Both the position numbers and the translations under genes were made by a program. Below, in pieces: positions 54,836 to 64,000 of a stretch of DNA of 64,000 nucleotides. The DNA comes from Mesostigma viride (lineage: Eukaryota > Streptophyta > Mesostigmatophyceae > Mesostigmatales > Mesostigmataceae), in the NCBI GenBank assembly GCA_009746045.1, contig RPFO01000079.1, positions 6,654,453-6,718,452 of the forward strand, written 5' to 3'. Below the pieces are notes generated by a model that ran no database searches, was not told the origin of the DNA, and worked only from the letters and a program-made list of their open reading frames with translations. The stretch's first letter is position 1; every line of letters starts with the position of its first letter.

Positions 54836-55880
54836 ATGGGCGTTGAAAAGTACTATGTTATCTCACGCCGCACACACGTCCCCGCCAGCCTCTCCCCAAC
54901 CACCTGCCGACGCCGCGGGTCCCCGGCGCCCCCTGCTGGGCCAACGCCGGCACCACTCGCTGCGCATCGCTACCATGAAACAATGTCCGCACCTGGAGGT
55001 GCCCGGGGGCCAGATGCCCCCCCGCGGGCCAACGAGCTTGTCCACAACTGCTGCCTATATGGCATTGATGTGCTTGGGGTCCAAGAGCACCGACGCTCCT
55101 TTGAGGGCCCCGTTCAGCGTGTCACCCTCGCACTACAATGGCATGCAACTGCTGTGCGGCCCGGCGCATGCACCGGGTCAGGGAGGAGTGGGCCTGCTGT
55201 GCTCCCCCACCGCTGCCGCCCAGCTCGTGGACCACAAACTTTGCTCTAACCGGATCCTTAATTCAGTGCACTTTCCGCTCCCTTGAAGGACGGACCCCCA
55301 TTATGCTCTCGGTAATTGTCGGATATGCCCCACATGATGGGCACCCGGCCGAGGACCGCGCAGCGTTCTTGGATCAACCAGTTGCTCGACATTGAGAAAC
55401 AGATCCCACGTCAATACATCGTTGCCATCTTGGTGCCGGATGCCAACGCGACCCTGCCCGTGGGCCGCGGGGGCTGCATGTATGCACCGCGCCTAACCGA
55501 TAGCAATATGCCAACCCCCCCCTACTTGAGCAACTACTCACTGAGGGGGACTTGACTGCTCAGTGCCATGCAATACGCTGTTTGCTAAACCGCCTGATGC
55601 ACTAGTGACCTTTGTGGGCCCCATGCGCAGGGCGGCTGGCTCGATGCTCCCTCGGCGCGGCGATGTGTATGCTTAATTGGACTACATACTTGTGCGCAAG
55701 TGCTGGCGCTCTTCCGTCATCGATGCCCGTACGCTGACCACCCCCAGTGTCGCATCGGATCACCGCATGGTCACCGCAACCTTGCGCCTACGTCTTCAGG
55801 CCCCTGCGCGCTGCCGCCCCGGGCCCCGCCCTGATTGGACCTGCTTACGCCCCGTCCGTGGGTGCCGGGAGAAGTGCCGG
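54836..55880 (+). pseudogene. Degraded LINE endonuclease fragment 1
   Basis: Pieces of an AP-type endonuclease lie in changing frames: LYGIDVLGVQEHRR (about 55050), LSVIVGYAPHDGHPAEDR (about 55310), LVPDANATLPVGRGG (about 55430) and LDYILVRKCWRSSVIDAR ... SDHRMVTATLRL (about 55680-55800). The order is correct but several frameshifts and stops break it. It parallels fragment 2 at 56498-57595. Confidence 0.75.
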
Positions 55881-56417
55881 TCAGAGGAATCATGACATAC
55901 GCCGCGATGCAATCAGGTCTGCCTTCGTGGCCCGGGTGCGGCGGAATAACACATCAGCCACGGTGCGAGTGAGGGCGAGTGACAGGCGCTGCCGCCAATA
56001 CGAGGACCACGTGCGGGCCGACCACGGGGCGGTCTGACCCTCGAGGTCGAGGCGGTCTTCACGGCGCTGGCAGCACTCGTGGAAAAACTCCGCTGTCTTG
56101 GGGCCCATGGCCCCGAACTCCTCAAGGACAAAGGGGATGACCCGGTGGGGCCCCACATTGCCGTATAGGAGGCAAACTTGTAGCGCTCAGCCACAGCGGC
56201 AGCAGCGCCGGCATCCACAGCCGCCCGAAGGATGTGGCGACCGGAGAGCGGCCCAGCGCCACGGAGACATCGATGAGCAGGTGGCAACCCTGCCCGTCGT
56301 AGTCAAGCACGGTAGTGTCGGGGCGGTGGTTGGGTGAGTAGAGTGCGGCCCCATCCGCGTCCTCGCACTTGATGGTGGAGTGGGGTGAAAGACCGACCGA
56401 ACCATGGCACACACCAC
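55880..56417 (-). pseudogene. Retroelement C-terminal domain fragment, opposite strand
   Basis: The minus strand encodes NHRPDTTVLDYDG, HLLIDVSVALGRSP, AERYKFASY and VIPFVLEEFGAMGPKTAEFF across two frames. This series is common at the C-terminus of algal and plant retroelement proteins. The PD...D...K pattern resembles restriction-like nuclease folds. It is inverted relative to the LINE pieces on both sides. Confidence 0.55.
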
Positions 56418-56497
56418 CCGGAGGAGATCGAGTGGTATAGATCCCTTATATATATGCAGCCCAATAAACCCATGTCTTTTGTGTTCGCCGCTGGCAG

Positions 56498-57595
56498 TTG
56501 CTAGCTAGCCTCAGCACGCTTAAGTTTCTAACCCCACGCCTTATGGTAGCACATTTCACCTCCGTCGAGGGGCGGTCTAAACACCACCTCACGGTGGGGG
56601 TGGGCTACGCACCCCATAGTGGTCTACCTGAGTCGGCCCGTGAGGAGTTCTTCGAATCCTTGCATAACCTTGAGGGGGTCACTCCGGCCCGCCACTATTT
56701 GGTTGTGCTGCTCGACGCCAATGCCATGCTCCCCGTGGGCACTGCTGGCAGCCGCTTTGCGCCTGCTGATGCACTACTGCTAACGACAACACTCCCCCGG
56801 TTTTCTGCCTTTTTGCGGGATAGCGGGATGGTTGCTGTCAACTGCCACTTCCAACGTCCCTCACAGGACTTGGTCACTTTTCGTGGCCCTAACGGCCGTC
56901 AGGCCTGTTTGGACTACGTGGTGGTACGGCAGTCCAGGTGCACCTCGGTCCTGGACACCCGAGTGTAATTTGACACGCCAACGGTGTGCTCTGACCACCG
57001 GTTGGTGCGCGCGACCCTTCGGCTCCGGTTCCACGTCCCCGCGCGCCGCGCCCCAGTGGTCCGCCCTGACTGGTCTGCTCTACGTCCAGTCAAGGGAGAT
57101 CCTGAGGACTGGACGGACGCCGAACACGAGCGGAACCGGTGCCGACGGGAGTACCTGTCGGCCCTGGACGCCCGGGCGGACGTCGACGAGCTGGACCAGG
57201 GTGCCCCCAACGCCGCCATTTTTGCGTGCTTTGCGGCCCGTGCCCCGTTGCTCAGCGGCCCCCGGCACCTGCCGGCCATGCCCCGCCGCCGCCCCGGCCC
57301 GCTCTACCGCCAGGACCCCAAGGTCTTGGCCGCCCGGCACCGCCTCAAGCGTAACCGGGACACGCTGCAGAAACCAGTGCTCAAGGCCGCCCTCGTGGAG
57401 GCCTACGAGCACGCGCTCAGGACGCGGAGGCGGCCCAGTGCATCGCGGATGCCAAGGCCTGCCAGGCTTGCAACCAGGGCAAGGACATGTGGTACCACCT
57501 CGACCGGCTCGGCGGCCGGCGGCAGCGCACCCGGCCCGGTGGAGCACACGGGGGACGGCACGGCGCCGGTCAGCCTTGACCGCTGGTTGGCCCAC
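56498..57595 (+). pseudogene. LINE endonuclease fragment 2
   Basis: LTVGVGYAPHSGLPESAREE, VVLLDANAMLPVGTAG and LDYVVVRQSR are followed by an in-frame TAA near 56967. Then TVCSDHRLVRATLRLRFHVP continues in the same frame, with the inter-domain region to RWLAH. The hAT-like element at 57596 interrupts it. It is homologous to fragment 1. Confidence 0.75.
57588..57595 (+). repeat. 8-bp target-site duplication, left (hAT 1)
   Basis: TGGCCCAC, repeated at 59076-59083. Confidence 0.87.
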
Positions 57596-59075
57596 CAGTG
57601 TACAGCCATACGCAATACGCAATCATACGGGGCCCATGGGTATGGTGTATAATACGCCATACGGGGTATAATAATACGCAAATCATACGGGGACTCTTGA
57701 AAATGCTGTTTTTTGCATGGTTCAGGGGGTTCTTCAACATTCTGACCAATCAGGCATGTTTTCTTTGTGTTCTTGCAACACCACTTGCCTTTATTTAACA
57801 CATCATCACATAATATTGCCGTTGCCGTCGCTGCATGCCTACAAATACAAGCATTGTACATCTGTTGTTATTAATAATGTCTGTAAATAGCACAAAATAA
57901 CAAGGTTGTATGCACAATCAGTGCACACCTGAAAAGGATAATAACACAAGTAGATATGCATGCACATTGACACTTGCAGTGGTATAGAGATCGCTGCCAC
58001 CATTACTGTATGTTGAAGTTAAAAAACCATGCCATCACTGCATGGAATGGCTATACTAGGACTGAAATACTGCACATGGTCAGTCGGCCAACTTGCCAAA
58101 AGTAATAAGACATTGTGCCAGAAACAGACATCTTGCCTACTCGTGGTAGGCCACCATGCAATATTGATCTACATGAAGCAAGAATCCATACGGGCTGCCA
58201 ACAATGTGGCTAGCGTGCAGGATAGCATGCATGCCAGCAACCCGACCCAGCTTCCCTAAACCATTAACACATATGGTACGGTGGCTGGCTAGCAGCAGCC
58301 TGCATGGCTAAATAAGGCATTTATGTGCATCGCGAGTCACACCAAATACCCCGCAGCCTGCGACGTAATGCCTCCGGCGGCCTCTTGCACTCGCTCACTC
58401 TTGCCAGGAGGCTCCTTCGCATACGTAGCGCCCATGATATGGCGGATGCTAGCCTTGCTCGGGTGGTAGAACCCGAGAATTTTGCATCCAAAAGTGTGCA
58501 CGTCACTGAGCTAGTAGTTACCTGTCGGCTGCCCTTTCTTGTTGAGAGTCTGTTCTTTCACGATGTGTGTCCAGACAGTCTCGAATACGGCCTGCATCTC
58601 GTCGGCCCCATTATCATCGTGTTCCATAGACCCACACCATCACCGTCGCTAGCCATGGTGCCTGGATGTCAATTGTGCTACGATTAAATGTTAGGTGCCA
58701 GATGCGCGCCCTTGTTGGCAGACAACATAACTTCGTCACCTAATTTCCTCGTCCTTCGTCTCCTAGACCCTAGTCCGACACGCAGCAATCTGCAGCAATG
58801 CACGTACAGTCGTACATGCACGGCCAGCTTGGCACCTGCATCTAGTTCCGGCTCCACGTGCCGTCCAAAATGATGCCAGAAGCTACTTCGAACGAGGTTC
58901 ATACGCAAAAAATACGCAAAAAATACGCAAAAAATACGCAAAAAATACGCAATACGCAAAAAATACGCAAAAAATACGCAGTGCGTATTTTTTTTCCCAT
59001 TTTCATACGGAAATCTTGCGTATGGCGTATAATACGCGCCATACGGCGTATTATACGCCGTATGGCTGTTCACTG
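57596..59075. mobile_element. hAT-like non-autonomous DNA transposon 1 (1,480 bp)
   Basis: TIRs begin CAGTGTACAGCCATACG (left) and CAGTGAACAGCCATACG (right, inverted), with one mismatch. A perfect 8-bp TSD (TGGCCCAC at 57588-57595 and 59076-59083) flanks it. 8-bp TSDs and CAGTG ends are hAT hallmarks. Subterminal ATACGC/ATACGG words are dense at both ends (57603-57690; 58903-59065). No transposase is recognisable inside. Confidence 0.87.
58903..59065. repeat. (CAAAAAATACG)n and palindromic ATACGC island
   Basis: Tandem AAAAAATACGC units followed by a near-palindrome (GGCGTATAATACGCGCCATACGGCGTATTATACGCC region). This is the right subterminal region of hAT 1 and a likely transposase-binding array. 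Confidence 0.8.
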
Positions 59076-59083
59076 TGGCCCAC
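59076..59083 (+). repeat. 8-bp target-site duplication, right (hAT 1)
   Basis: TGGCCCAC directly after the right TIR. Confidence 0.87.
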
Positions 59084-59289
59084 AATGTTTCCTTGACCGG
59101 TGGGGCTCGCGCCCCCCCTCCGCAGTTGGAATGAGAAGGAAGACGAAGGACAACTAACGAAAGCTGGAAATGAGAATGAGGATTGTATTAGCAATAATAC
59201 AAGGAATGCAATGAAAGCTTGAGGGCTCAGGATGGAACTGGGCAAACGCGGGTGCTGCGGCACTCCCCAGTGCTACGCCTATATGCCTA

Positions 59290-59297
59290 TGGCAGTG
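59290..59297 (+). repeat. 8-bp target-site duplication, left (hAT 2)
   Basis: TGGCAGTG, repeated at 60787-60794. Confidence 0.9.
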
Positions 59298-60786
59298 CAG
59301 AGTTCCATTATACGCAATACGCGGTTATACGCGCGGGGTCCGTATAATGGATAATACGGTATAATACGGTATTATCTGGAAATTATACGCAAATACTGGA
59401 TTTAATCGTTTTTGGGGTTGTTTCATGCATTTTGATATCATTTCAAGCAGTCCACATGTTTCTGACACTAAATTACACATGATACATGGGTTGCCACTGC
59501 TCAGCAGTGCTTGGGAACACTGGACGTGTAAACCGGGGTTCCCGAGGAGCTAGATTACCTGTGCATTATACCCTAAAAAACAACGCCAAATGAAATGGAA
59601 AGATGAAAAAAGCAAAAGAAGTAAGATGGCTATGCTTCCAATGATGCAAGCAGGTCCTGGGCATCTCCATGTTTCTTGTATGCATGAGGAGCACACAAGA
59701 AGAAGGCTGACTTTGGCGAGCAAAACAAGAAATAGTGGCTAGATCTGGCCAGAAAACCACTTGTTTCGAGATGCTTTTAGCAAGAAAAAACATCGCGTTA
59801 TCAAGCTTATCATATTTATAAACAATGCCAAGCACTACGTCACTGCTTTCGATGAAGCATAAGCTAATAGCAGACAAATCTGGTCCAAAATCTGCATGTT
59901 GTCGTGGTATTCCCCAACCATCACAAGCCAACAATCCGTAGAGGCAGTAAAGCAACCAAAAGACAAGCAGAAAACCTCCATTACAGGTCTACGATTATTT
60001 TACAATCCACCCAACAACTTGATACAGTACAATGAACACGTGAACAGGATAGCACGTACCAGATCAAAACCGCATGTTACCTTTCTTGACGGAGCCAGCA
60101 TGCCCACCTGATGGACGTAGCTGCGAGCCTTTCCTGGCCGTCGTCGCTTATAAATCATGTAAGGAATAACGTGAAACAGCTATCCGCGTTCAAATGTAGG
60201 GGCATTTCCCGCCTATCAACAGTTAGCACATGCACGGTCGCCACCTGGTTGCTGAAACGAGGTTGCCGCATCGAGCAGAAGGTCGAGAGTCGAGACACAT
60301 CCGCGCACATCCCAACGCTGCCTGGCCAAGGATATAAGCTTTTCAAGACCTAAGGATCATGCCTAAAATGTAAAGCGGCCATGCTCTCGTACCAGTCAGT
60401 TTTCTGTTTGACTTCAATATTCGGTGCATGCCTGCCCGAGAGGCAAGGGCAGAGACCTAAACAGCATGGAGGGTTGCCATGCTACAGTGTAGCTTGCTTG
60501 TAAGATCCTTGTGTCTCACGGTCGCCAAATGTCAACCAGTGGATGGTTTCCGTAGTGTTTCTAAGTTCCCTTGCTTTCCCGCCTTGGTTCCCGCACGAAA
60601 AATTTGGCTGCCGGACCTCGGATGAGCGCGAAAACCCCATTATACGCGCGCTGATACGTGTTATTCGCCGTATTATACGTAAAAATACGCAAATCGTATA
60701 AAACGGATAAAAATTATCCGCTCGACCTTGTATAACGCGTATTATACCGTATAATACCGTACAATACGCCGTATAATGGAACTCTG
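59298..60786. mobile_element. hAT-like non-autonomous DNA transposon 2 (1,489 bp)
   Basis: Perfect 17-bp TIRs (CAGAGTTCCATTATACG) and a perfect 8-bp TSD (TGGCAGTG at 59290-59297 and 60787-60794). Subterminal ATACGC/TATACG words resemble hAT 1. Internal frames such as 59566-59955 (minus, 129 codons) have no recognisable transposase motif. Confidence 0.9.
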
Positions 60787-60794
60787 TGGCAGTG
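60787..60794 (+). repeat. 8-bp target-site duplication, right (hAT 2)
   Basis: TGGCAGTG directly after the right TIR. Confidence 0.9.
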
Positions 60795-61009
60795 CTCACT
60801 GCAGCACCTGCCAGTGGACAACTGTACACTGCAATGCCATGCGACCACGTCACTAGCAACCAGCTACACTCGGCCCGTCAGACCCGGATAACCCGGATAA
60901 CCCGGATCTGGCGGGTCGAGCTAGAGCCTAGGAACAGTCTGGCACTAACTGCACGTCAGTCCACATGACACCGCAGTACCGTACGCCCTGCCGTACAGTA
61001 CTAAGGTGT

Positions 61010-62895
61010 CCCGCTCAGCCGCGGTAGGCAATACGCGGCGCGCAGGCCGGAAATCCGTGTGTCAGCCTAAGCATCTCATCTAACTTCCGCCGCTTCACCC
61101 CGAGACGGCCGCCCGCCTCGGGGTTGCCGGACCCCCGCCGCCGCCAGCGCCCCCCTCCTCGGCCGCGGACTACCAAGTCCCCGCCTTGCAGGAGGGCTGC
61201 CTTGCCACTGACGACGTCGTCCCCCCCTTCACTTTGAAGGAATTGGACGGCGCCCTTGCTCGCCTGCGGTACGATGCGGCGGTCGGTGCTGACCACCTTT
61301 CTGCTGAGCTGCTGAAGACCCCTGATCCGGCGGTTAGGGATCTTCTGCTGGCGTTCTGCAACCGTGTTCTGCTTTCTGACGAGCCTCCGCCTGCTGAGTG
61401 GCAGACCGGGCCATCCGCGTCATGCTGTACAAGAAGGGCTCTGCTGCTTACCCCGGTAACTACAGGGGTGTCTGCCTCCAGAGCGCCGCGCTGAAGGTCT
61501 TCATGCGCATGATGCTGCACAGGCTCCGCGCCGCGCTGGACCCCCACCTGGGTGAGTCTTAGATGGGTTTCCGTCGTGGTCGTAATACTGTCATGGCTGT
61601 GTTTGTCGCGCGCCGGTTGATGGAGGAGGTGCGTCGCCTTCCCCCTGACAGTTTGCCGCTGGTCTTCATTTTTGTTGACTATATCAAGGCCTTTGACACG
61701 GTCCTCTGGGAGGCTCTTTGGGCCATCCTAGCTCTGGATCGAGTGCCACCTGCGTTTATTGCTGCCATTCGTCGACTGTATGAGGGCTCACAGGCAGTAG
61801 TGCGGACTGCGGAAGGCACCACCCCACCATTCCCCCTTCACCACGGGATGTGGCAAGGTTGTGTCCTGTCCCCATACCTGTTCATTATTGTCGTGGATCA
61901 CGTCATGCGCCGAGCACGTGCGCGCTTTACTGCTCTTAAGGGGTTCGAGCCAGGCTTGGACACCCTTAACGAGAAGGAACATGGCGGGGTTCGACCTGGT
62001 TACCGCCTGGCCGACCTGATTTATGCTGATGACACCACCCTCATCGCGCGCCCCGAGCACATTCAGACCTGGCTGGACTGTCTGGGCCTGGAGGCGAATA
62101 TTACCGCGGTGGGGTTGGAGATTAGTGTCAAAATTGAGGCGATGGTGATTGGGGCCTCCAGTACACCGCCGCTGCCGCGCCTTCTCGATGGGACGACGGT
62201 CCCGTTCCGCGATCGCTTCAAGCTCAGTTAGGGAGCTGGCTCCCTGACACCGCCGACGATGTGGACACCCGCATCGGCCTGGCCTGGGCTAGGCTTCGTT
62301 TGCTCAACACCTACTGGCGCTCCAAGGGCCTGGGCGACCACCGCAAGCGCATGCTCTTCAAGGTCCTCGTCCTTACGGTGCTCACGTATGGCGCCGAGGC
62401 GTGGACAATCACCCCCACGCTGGCATCTAGGCTAGACGGCAAAGTTTACCGGATGCTCCTACAGGTCCTCAACGTAGGGTTTTCCAAGCGCCCGTCATCA
62501 GAGTCTTTGTATCAGGGCATGCCCCGTATTTCGGACGAGATTAGACAGCGTAGGATAGCATTTGTAGGACACCTTGCTCGCACCAGCCAGGTCGACACCG
62601 CCCTAGTGGTCTGGCCGGCCCCCAGCGGCTTGGCCAGCCAGGACGGCACATTCTGACCTGGCCTGGCCCCAAGGACATCCCCAAAAAGGTAGGGAAACAT
62701 GTCACGAACTACATACAGATGTTGCTGGATGACCTACTGGTCCCAGCCCAGTTTGAATACCGCATCCACTCTCTCTCCCTTCTTTGGACTGCCATGCAGA
62801 ACAAGACGCGGTGGAAGAGGATTGTCAAGGCTCACACGCCTGACCCTGTGGGCAAACCACCTCCCCCCAAGCGGAGGAGGCGTTTTGATGAGTAG
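61010..62895 (+). pseudogene. LINE C reverse transcriptase remnant
   Basis: RT motifs in order: LARLRYDAAVGADHLSAELL (61240-61310), then a frameshift near 61,405 to VMLYKKGSAAYPGNYRGVC, then a TAG at 61559-61561 replacing the usual Q in E-x-Q-MGFRRGRNT. LVFIFVDYIKAFDTVLWEAL, GMWQGCVLSPYLFIIVVDHV and LADLIYADDTTLIA follow in 61563-62231. Another frameshift leads to DVDTRIGLAWARLRLLNTYW (62261-62656) and a basic end (KPPPPKRRRRFDE) at about 62895. It belongs to a different LINE clade from LINEs A and B. Confidence 0.88.
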
Positions 62896-63504
62896 GGTAG
62901 TTAGGATTTTTCTAGACTAGATTAGCGTTAGGTTAGTCCGATTATGCGGCTCCTTCCATCCCACCCAACCATCAAGGAATATGTGCTACATGATCTCCTA
63001 ACGGAGGCATGTTATAATTTAATTTAATTTAATTTTACTGCTGACCATCCTCGATCGCCTTATTGAACTCAATTACTGAGGATTATGTGCTGCTTTATGT
63101 ACCTCGCGATGGAGGCTTGCATTTCCTTAATTAAATAACCATAAAATACAATAACCGCTGCCTTCACAGCAGCAGCTGCCCCTTCGAGGCTGTTCACTGT
63201 CTCACACATGTGATGAGGCTCACATGCAACACTTTGCAAGGGTGACCACCTGGGACGTGTGGGGTCCCTCTGTGGAGCAATAATAATTCGGCTCGCACGA
63301 CGCGCACTCCGCCTCGTACATATGCCTCCGATGTCTCGGACAACATGGTGGTTTTATGCCTCATACGATTTTCCTGTACCATGACTTATAGTAAACACGT
63401 AGACCATGCCTCATAAAAAGGAAACTGCCCGCCTCTTTCCACAACCTGGCAATCGCTATGTACACCGGCCCATCACAGGATGAGGCACGCGGCGGCCCTC
63501 TGCC
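62896..63504. other. Region between LINE C and the coiled-coil exon
   Basis: (TTTAA)n-like repeats at 63016-63037; otherwise unique. It should include the 3' UTR of the minus-strand gene at its right end. Confidence 0.5.
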
Positions 63505-63903
63505 TCACATTATGTGGCAAGCGGCGCTCTTGGGCTGCGGCTTGCGCGCCATCAGCTCCTCCATCTCTGCTCGCCGCCGCTGCGCCGTCTCCAGCTCTGC
63601 TGCCACCCGCCGCCGCTCCCTCTCCTCCTCCTCCTTCTGCTCCTGAGCCGCCGCCAGCTTGGCCGCCAGCCTCTCATTCTGCTTCTCCTCGGCCGCCTTA
63701 TGGCCCCGCTCGCTGCCAAGCTCTACCCGCAAGCTGCTGACCTCAGCGTGCGCTTTGTCCAGCTCGGCGGTCAGCCGCGCAATCTCGGCATCCTTGGCCT
63801 TGCCTTGCTCGGTGACGGCGGCCAGCAGGCCCTTCTCGCATGCAAGCTGCTTACGGAGCTCGTCCGATTCGGCGCGCAGACGCTTCACCTCCTCCTCGCG
63901 CGA
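63505..63903 (-). CDS. 3' exon of a coiled-coil protein (partial gene)
   Basis: After an acceptor-like CTAAACCCCCCAG the frame encodes SREEEVKRLRAESDELRKQL, AEIARLTAELDKAHAEVSSL and EEEERERRRVAAELETAQRR, ending KPQPKSAACHIM. The heptad pattern, Ala/Glu/Arg/Leu-rich with no Pro or Gly breaks, is a long coiled coil. An ATG at 63886-63888 could also start a short protein of 127 codons. I prefer a terminal exon of a gene that runs out of the window, because a stop lies just upstream of the acceptor. The family cannot be assigned. Confidence 0.6.
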   Translation of the reverse strand, partial: SREEEVKRLRAESDELRKQLACEKGLLAAVTEQGKAKDAEIARLTAELDKAHAEVSSLRVELGSERGHKAAEEKQNERLAAKLAAAQEQKEEEERERRRVAAELETAQRRRAEMEELMARKPQPKSAACHIM

Positions 63904-64000
63904 CTGGGGGGTTTAGTCATTATGGTGGTCACAGTCACGGAGGTCATAGACGTGGTCGCAGTAGCCATACGAACAGTCAGAATAACAGCAAGAAAAAGTT

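Noticed and set aside
59566..59955. 129-codon minus-strand frame inside hAT 2 as a transposase
   Set aside because: No hAT dimerisation motif or zinc finger visible; too short. Kept only as internal sequence of the element.

Overview
This is nuclear DNA from a eukaryote. Coding exons are GC-rich and are separated by many introns with GT-AG (once GC-AG) borders and pyrimidine-rich acceptors. The introns are full of microsatellites and minisatellites, and non-LTR retrotransposons and hAT-like DNA transposons lie between the genes. zf-RVT-tailed LINEs, Ala/Gly/Ser-rich inserts in kinases and a plant-like U6 sequence suggest an alga or related protist. I cannot name the lineage from sequence alone.

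Layout. (1) 12-6525, minus strand: a protein kinase with a C-terminal RING finger. Its N-lobe lies in a small exon 1.6 kb upstream of one giant exon; the two join in frame at a normal splice pair. (2) 6559-8590: non-coding DNA with a perfect inverted repeat and an array of about 42-bp units, each carrying a short palindrome. (3) 8591-12640: a frameshifted LINE (LINE A) with an 18-bp target-site duplication (TSD). (4) 12659-16821: a possible zinc-ribbon exon, about 1.3 kb of (GGGA)n, about 350 bp of (TGCG)n, a broken exon-like frame and a 184-bp tandem repeat. (5) 16838-19208: a 5'-truncated LINE (LINE B) with an intact 757-codon frame and a 16-bp TSD. (6) 19621-52278, plus strand: one giant gene. 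(7) 53974-62895: a nest of degraded LINE pieces interrupted by two hAT-like elements of about 1.5 kb, each with terminal inverted repeats (TIRs) and a perfect 8-bp TSD. (8) 63505-63903, minus strand: the 3' exon of a coiled-coil gene that leaves the window.

The giant gene is the main result. I resolved 30 exons; their phases agree at every junction and the lengths sum to 10,245 nt (3,414 codons plus stop). The product is a Dispatched/Patched-type RND membrane protein. Its second extracellular loop, normally a few hundred residues, is about 1,800 residues and holds an EGF-like segment, eight fibronectin type III domains, a GxSxG esterase-like domain and a PI-PLC X-like domain with both catalytic histidines. 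The PI-PLC unit is inserted inside the second RND porter domain. A family known for releasing lipid-anchored cargo is therefore covalently joined to enzymes that could cut lipid or GPI anchors. The introns show a second pattern: many contain tandem copies of the preceding exon-intron junction, as if they grew by duplicating their own splice donors. A U6 snRNA pseudogene lies antisense in intron 21.
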